From an uncultured Rhodospirillaceae bacterium (GTDB lineage Bacteria > Pseudomonadota > Alphaproteobacteria > Dongiales > Dongiaceae): a stretch of DNA of 64,000 nt. The stretch spans positions 39,837-103,836 of the forward strand of contig CADEFF010000005.1 of the NCBI GenBank assembly GCA_902826565.1. Direction: 5' to 3'. A model generated the notes under the pieces. It did no database searches. It was not told where the DNA came from and saw only the letters and a program-made list of their open reading frames with translations. Both the position numbers and the translations under genes were made by a program. Positions 62,800 through 64,000 of this stretch are shown in pieces. How positions within the stretch are numbered: position 1 is the stretch's first letter; every line of letters starts with the position of its first letter.

Positions 62800-63000
62800 C
62801 TACGCGTAAGGGAAGAAGCGTTTCTTGATGGAGCGCGTGTCCATCGGCGTGGCCATTTCGGGGCCGCGCGCCTTCCGCTTCATGCTTTGAGAGCGCTTGC
62901 GCAGGTTGTGCCGCTTGAAGGCAGGGCTGATCTTGACCTTGCCAGACGCGGTGAGCCGGAAGCGCTTTTTAGCGCCCGACTTGGTCTTCATCTTGGGCAT
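62800..63000 (-). CDS. rpmI: 50S ribosomal protein L35
   Basis: A 66-residue protein, [20 protein letters not shown], typical L35. It heads rpmI-rplT-pheS-pheT. A promoter with TATAAA lies 100 nt upstream. infC is not next to it in this genome, or lies elsewhere. Confidence 0.97.
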   Translation of the reverse strand: MPKMKTKSGAKKRFRLTASGKVKISPAFKRHNLRKRSQSMKRKARGPEMATPMDTRSIKKRFFPYA

Positions 63001-63099
63001 TTTGCGTTCCTTGGAAAAAGGTTAAAGCATTGATTCCAAACGCTTCTGAGCGGGTAGGCATGCCCGTTTTTTCAGCCGTGCCGCTCGAAGAAGGCGGGG

Positions 63100-63128
63100 T
63101 TTATACCGGCCATGCCCTTGAAGCGCAA
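63100..63128 (-). promoter_or_regulatory. Predicted sigma-70 promoter of rpmI-rplT-pheST
   Basis: On the minus strand TTGCGC (63123-63128) and TATAAA (63100-63105) have a 17-bp spacer. Transcription would begin near 63093, leaving a leader of about 90 nt before rpmI. Confidence 0.6.
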
Positions 63129-63156
63129 GGGCGGGACGCCGCCGCCGCCGGGGGCT

Positions 63157-63309
63157 TCAGGCCCGGATTTGCCCCGCGCGCTGGGCTTTCGCCGCGCCGA
63201 TGGCGAGGCCGATGACGGAGCCCAGCGCGATGCCGATCGCGACCTCGCCGAACGCCGCCCCCAGAGCCGCGCCGAACGCGAGGCCCAAGGCGAGATATTT
63301 AGCCGTCAT
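63157..63309 (-). CDS. Small glycine-zipper hydrophobic peptide
   Basis: A 50-residue peptide, almost entirely one long hydrophobic stretch (GLAFGAALGAAFGEVAIGIA and on) with Gly/Ala zipper spacing, ending in a basic AKAQRAG tail. It is probably a membrane-associated peptide of unknown function. The ATG at 63309 is used; the longer open frame has no family support. It lies between rpmI and the ArsN2-like gene on the same strand. Confidence 0.5.
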   Translation of the reverse strand: MTAKYLALGLAFGAALGAAFGEVAIGIALGSVIGLAIGAAKAQRAGQIRA

Positions 63310-63368
63310 CGCATCCCCCTGTGCCCGCCGCGCAGCCAAGCCCGAAGCGTTGCCGCGGCAAACAACGG

Positions 63369-63800
63369 CTACTCCACCAGCCGCCGCCGCATGCAGACGG
63401 CCGATGCCGGGCAAAGCGACTTGAACTCGGCGGTCGATGCAATACCAGAGGGCGCCAAGTCGCGGGCCACGGGGGCGAATCCGGCCTTCGCGAAAAATGG
63501 CGCGGCATCCAGGGTCAGCAACCATAGGTTTGCAACGCCGCGGATCGCCGCTTCGCGGGCGATTGCATCCACCAAGGCGCGTCCATGTCCGCGCCCCCTG
63601 GCGGAGGGGTCGATGACGACCGAACGCAACAGACGGTCGGAGCCCCCGCCTTCCAAACCCGCGAAGCCGAGCCCCCGCCCTGCGTTGTCCGACACGCGCC
63701 AGAAAATCTGATCCGCGCGGCCAACGTCTTCGGTCGGCAAACCGGACGCGCGCAGCGCGGCCGCCAACTCTCCCATGTCCGTCAGTTCGACCAATCGCAT
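63369..63800 (-). CDS. GNAT N-acetyltransferase, ArsN2-like
   Basis: A 143-residue acetyltransferase. The acetyl-CoA loop RSVVIDPSARGRGHGRALV, the WLLTLDAAPFFAKAGF strand and the end ATAEFKSLCPASAVCM with two cysteines match arsenic-resistance ArsN2 proteins. The ATG at 63800 has GGAG at 10 nt; GTG at 63815 is also possible. The divergent ArsR gene and its operator 43 nt away support an arsenic or metalloid link, but this is inferred from family and position. Confidence 0.78.
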   Translation of the reverse strand: MRLVELTDMGELAAALRASGLPTEDVGRADQIFWRVSDNAGRGLGFAGLEGGGSDRLLRSVVIDPSARGRGHGRALVDAIAREAAIRGVANLWLLTLDAAPFFAKAGFAPVARDLAPSGIASTAEFKSLCPASAVCMRRRLVE

Positions 63801-63842
63801 GCGTGCATTCTCCACGAATTACCGACGCGCTTGACTCTTTCT

Positions 63843-63870
63843 CCATATTTCCATACTTCTGGAAATATGG
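63843..63870. promoter_or_regulatory. ArsR operator: 11-bp perfect inverted repeat over the start codon
   Basis: CCATATTTCCA and TGGAAATATGG pair perfectly around a 6-nt centre (TACTTC). The right arm includes the arsR ATG at 63867. A regulator bound here would block both divergent promoters or translation. Confidence 0.75.
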
Positions 63871-64000
63871 AAATTGAAAAAGCCATCGACGCCCTTTCCG
63901 CCCTGGCGCAACGCAGCCGGCTGGAGGTTTTCCGCCTGCTCGTGCGGCGAGGCCCCCAAGGCATGCCGGCCGGCGAAATCGCCGAGGCGCTTGTTGTCCC
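63867..64000 (+). CDS. ArsR-family regulator, N-terminal part (cut by window end)
   Basis: Forty-four codons are visible, with MEIEKAIDALSALAQRSRLE and RLLVRRGPQGMPAGEIAEAL typical of ArsR winged-helix repressors. The metal-binding part is outside the window. Divergent from the ArsN2-like gene. Confidence 0.82.
   Translation, partial: MEIEKAIDALSALAQRSRLEVFRLLVRRGPQGMPAGEIAEALVV

Noticed and set aside
1..64000. CRISPR arrays, insertion sequences or prophage
   Set aside because: No regularly spaced repeats, transposase, terminal inverted repeats or phage genes were found on reading both strands.

Overview
The window is high-GC DNA that looks like an alphaproteobacterial chromosome, possibly a Rhodospirillales-type soil or marine heterotroph. 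That placement is inference from codon use, the long fixN-like CcoN, the rpmI-rplT-pheS-pheT block and the many catabolic operons with ABC transporters. No prophage, insertion sequence, integrase, CRISPR array or conjugation gene was seen, so it reads as ordinary chromosome rich in accessory catabolism, with housekeeping genes at the right end.

Left part (1-11.7 kb): the tail of a crotonase, an SDR and a PaaK-like CoA ligase form an acyl-CoA catabolic set. Facing it is a four-gene polyamine-type ABC transporter (binding protein, two permeases, ATPase). Then come a class II aldolase family protein, a TauD-type dioxygenase and its likely XRE-cupin regulator, with a candidate operator in between, followed by a GIY-YIG protein and an ABC-F ATPase.

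Middle-left (11.8-23.8 kb): one long minus-strand operon carries a Rieske oxygenase, an FAH-family hydratase, a FadR-type regulator, RidA, a ProW/ProX/ProV-type quaternary-amine transporter and an aldehyde dehydrogenase, followed by an M24 family protein and a MaoC protein. The Rieske protein has Glu at the electron-bridging position, as in quaternary-ammonium oxygenases, so uptake and demethylation of a betaine-like compound is the best reading. A gamma-glutamyltransferase gene is divergent.

Centre (23.9-42.2 kb): a second catabolic region with a luciferase-like monooxygenase, amidohydrolase, GFA protein, SnoaL-like protein, two alpha/beta hydrolases, a GntR regulator, a complete peptide-type ABC transporter, a GMC oxidoreductase, two aldehyde dehydrogenases, a second RidA and a phytanoyl-CoA dioxygenase-like protein. 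Three separate promoters here carry the same tandem octamer (TTGTATGA twice), tying the genes into one apparent regulon of unknown substrate. This is the strongest candidate for an undescribed system.

Right-centre (42.3-52.3 kb): a microaerobic and redox module. A group III truncated haemoglobin, a PLP-binding protein, a cysteine-rich MarR regulator and a thioredoxin-fold protein precede a cbb3 oxidase cluster (ccoNOQP, two small membrane proteins, ccoI, ccoS) with an FNR/FixK-type box well placed upstream of ccoN.

Right end (52.5-64 kb): tRNA-Ser(GGA), a PRC-barrel protein, a low-complexity secreted protein, an HxlR regulator, lepA, a TetR regulator with three matching operators, pheT, pheS, rplT, rpmI, a glycine-zipper peptide, an ArsN2-like acetyltransferase and the start of an ArsR regulator whose operator overlaps its start codon.
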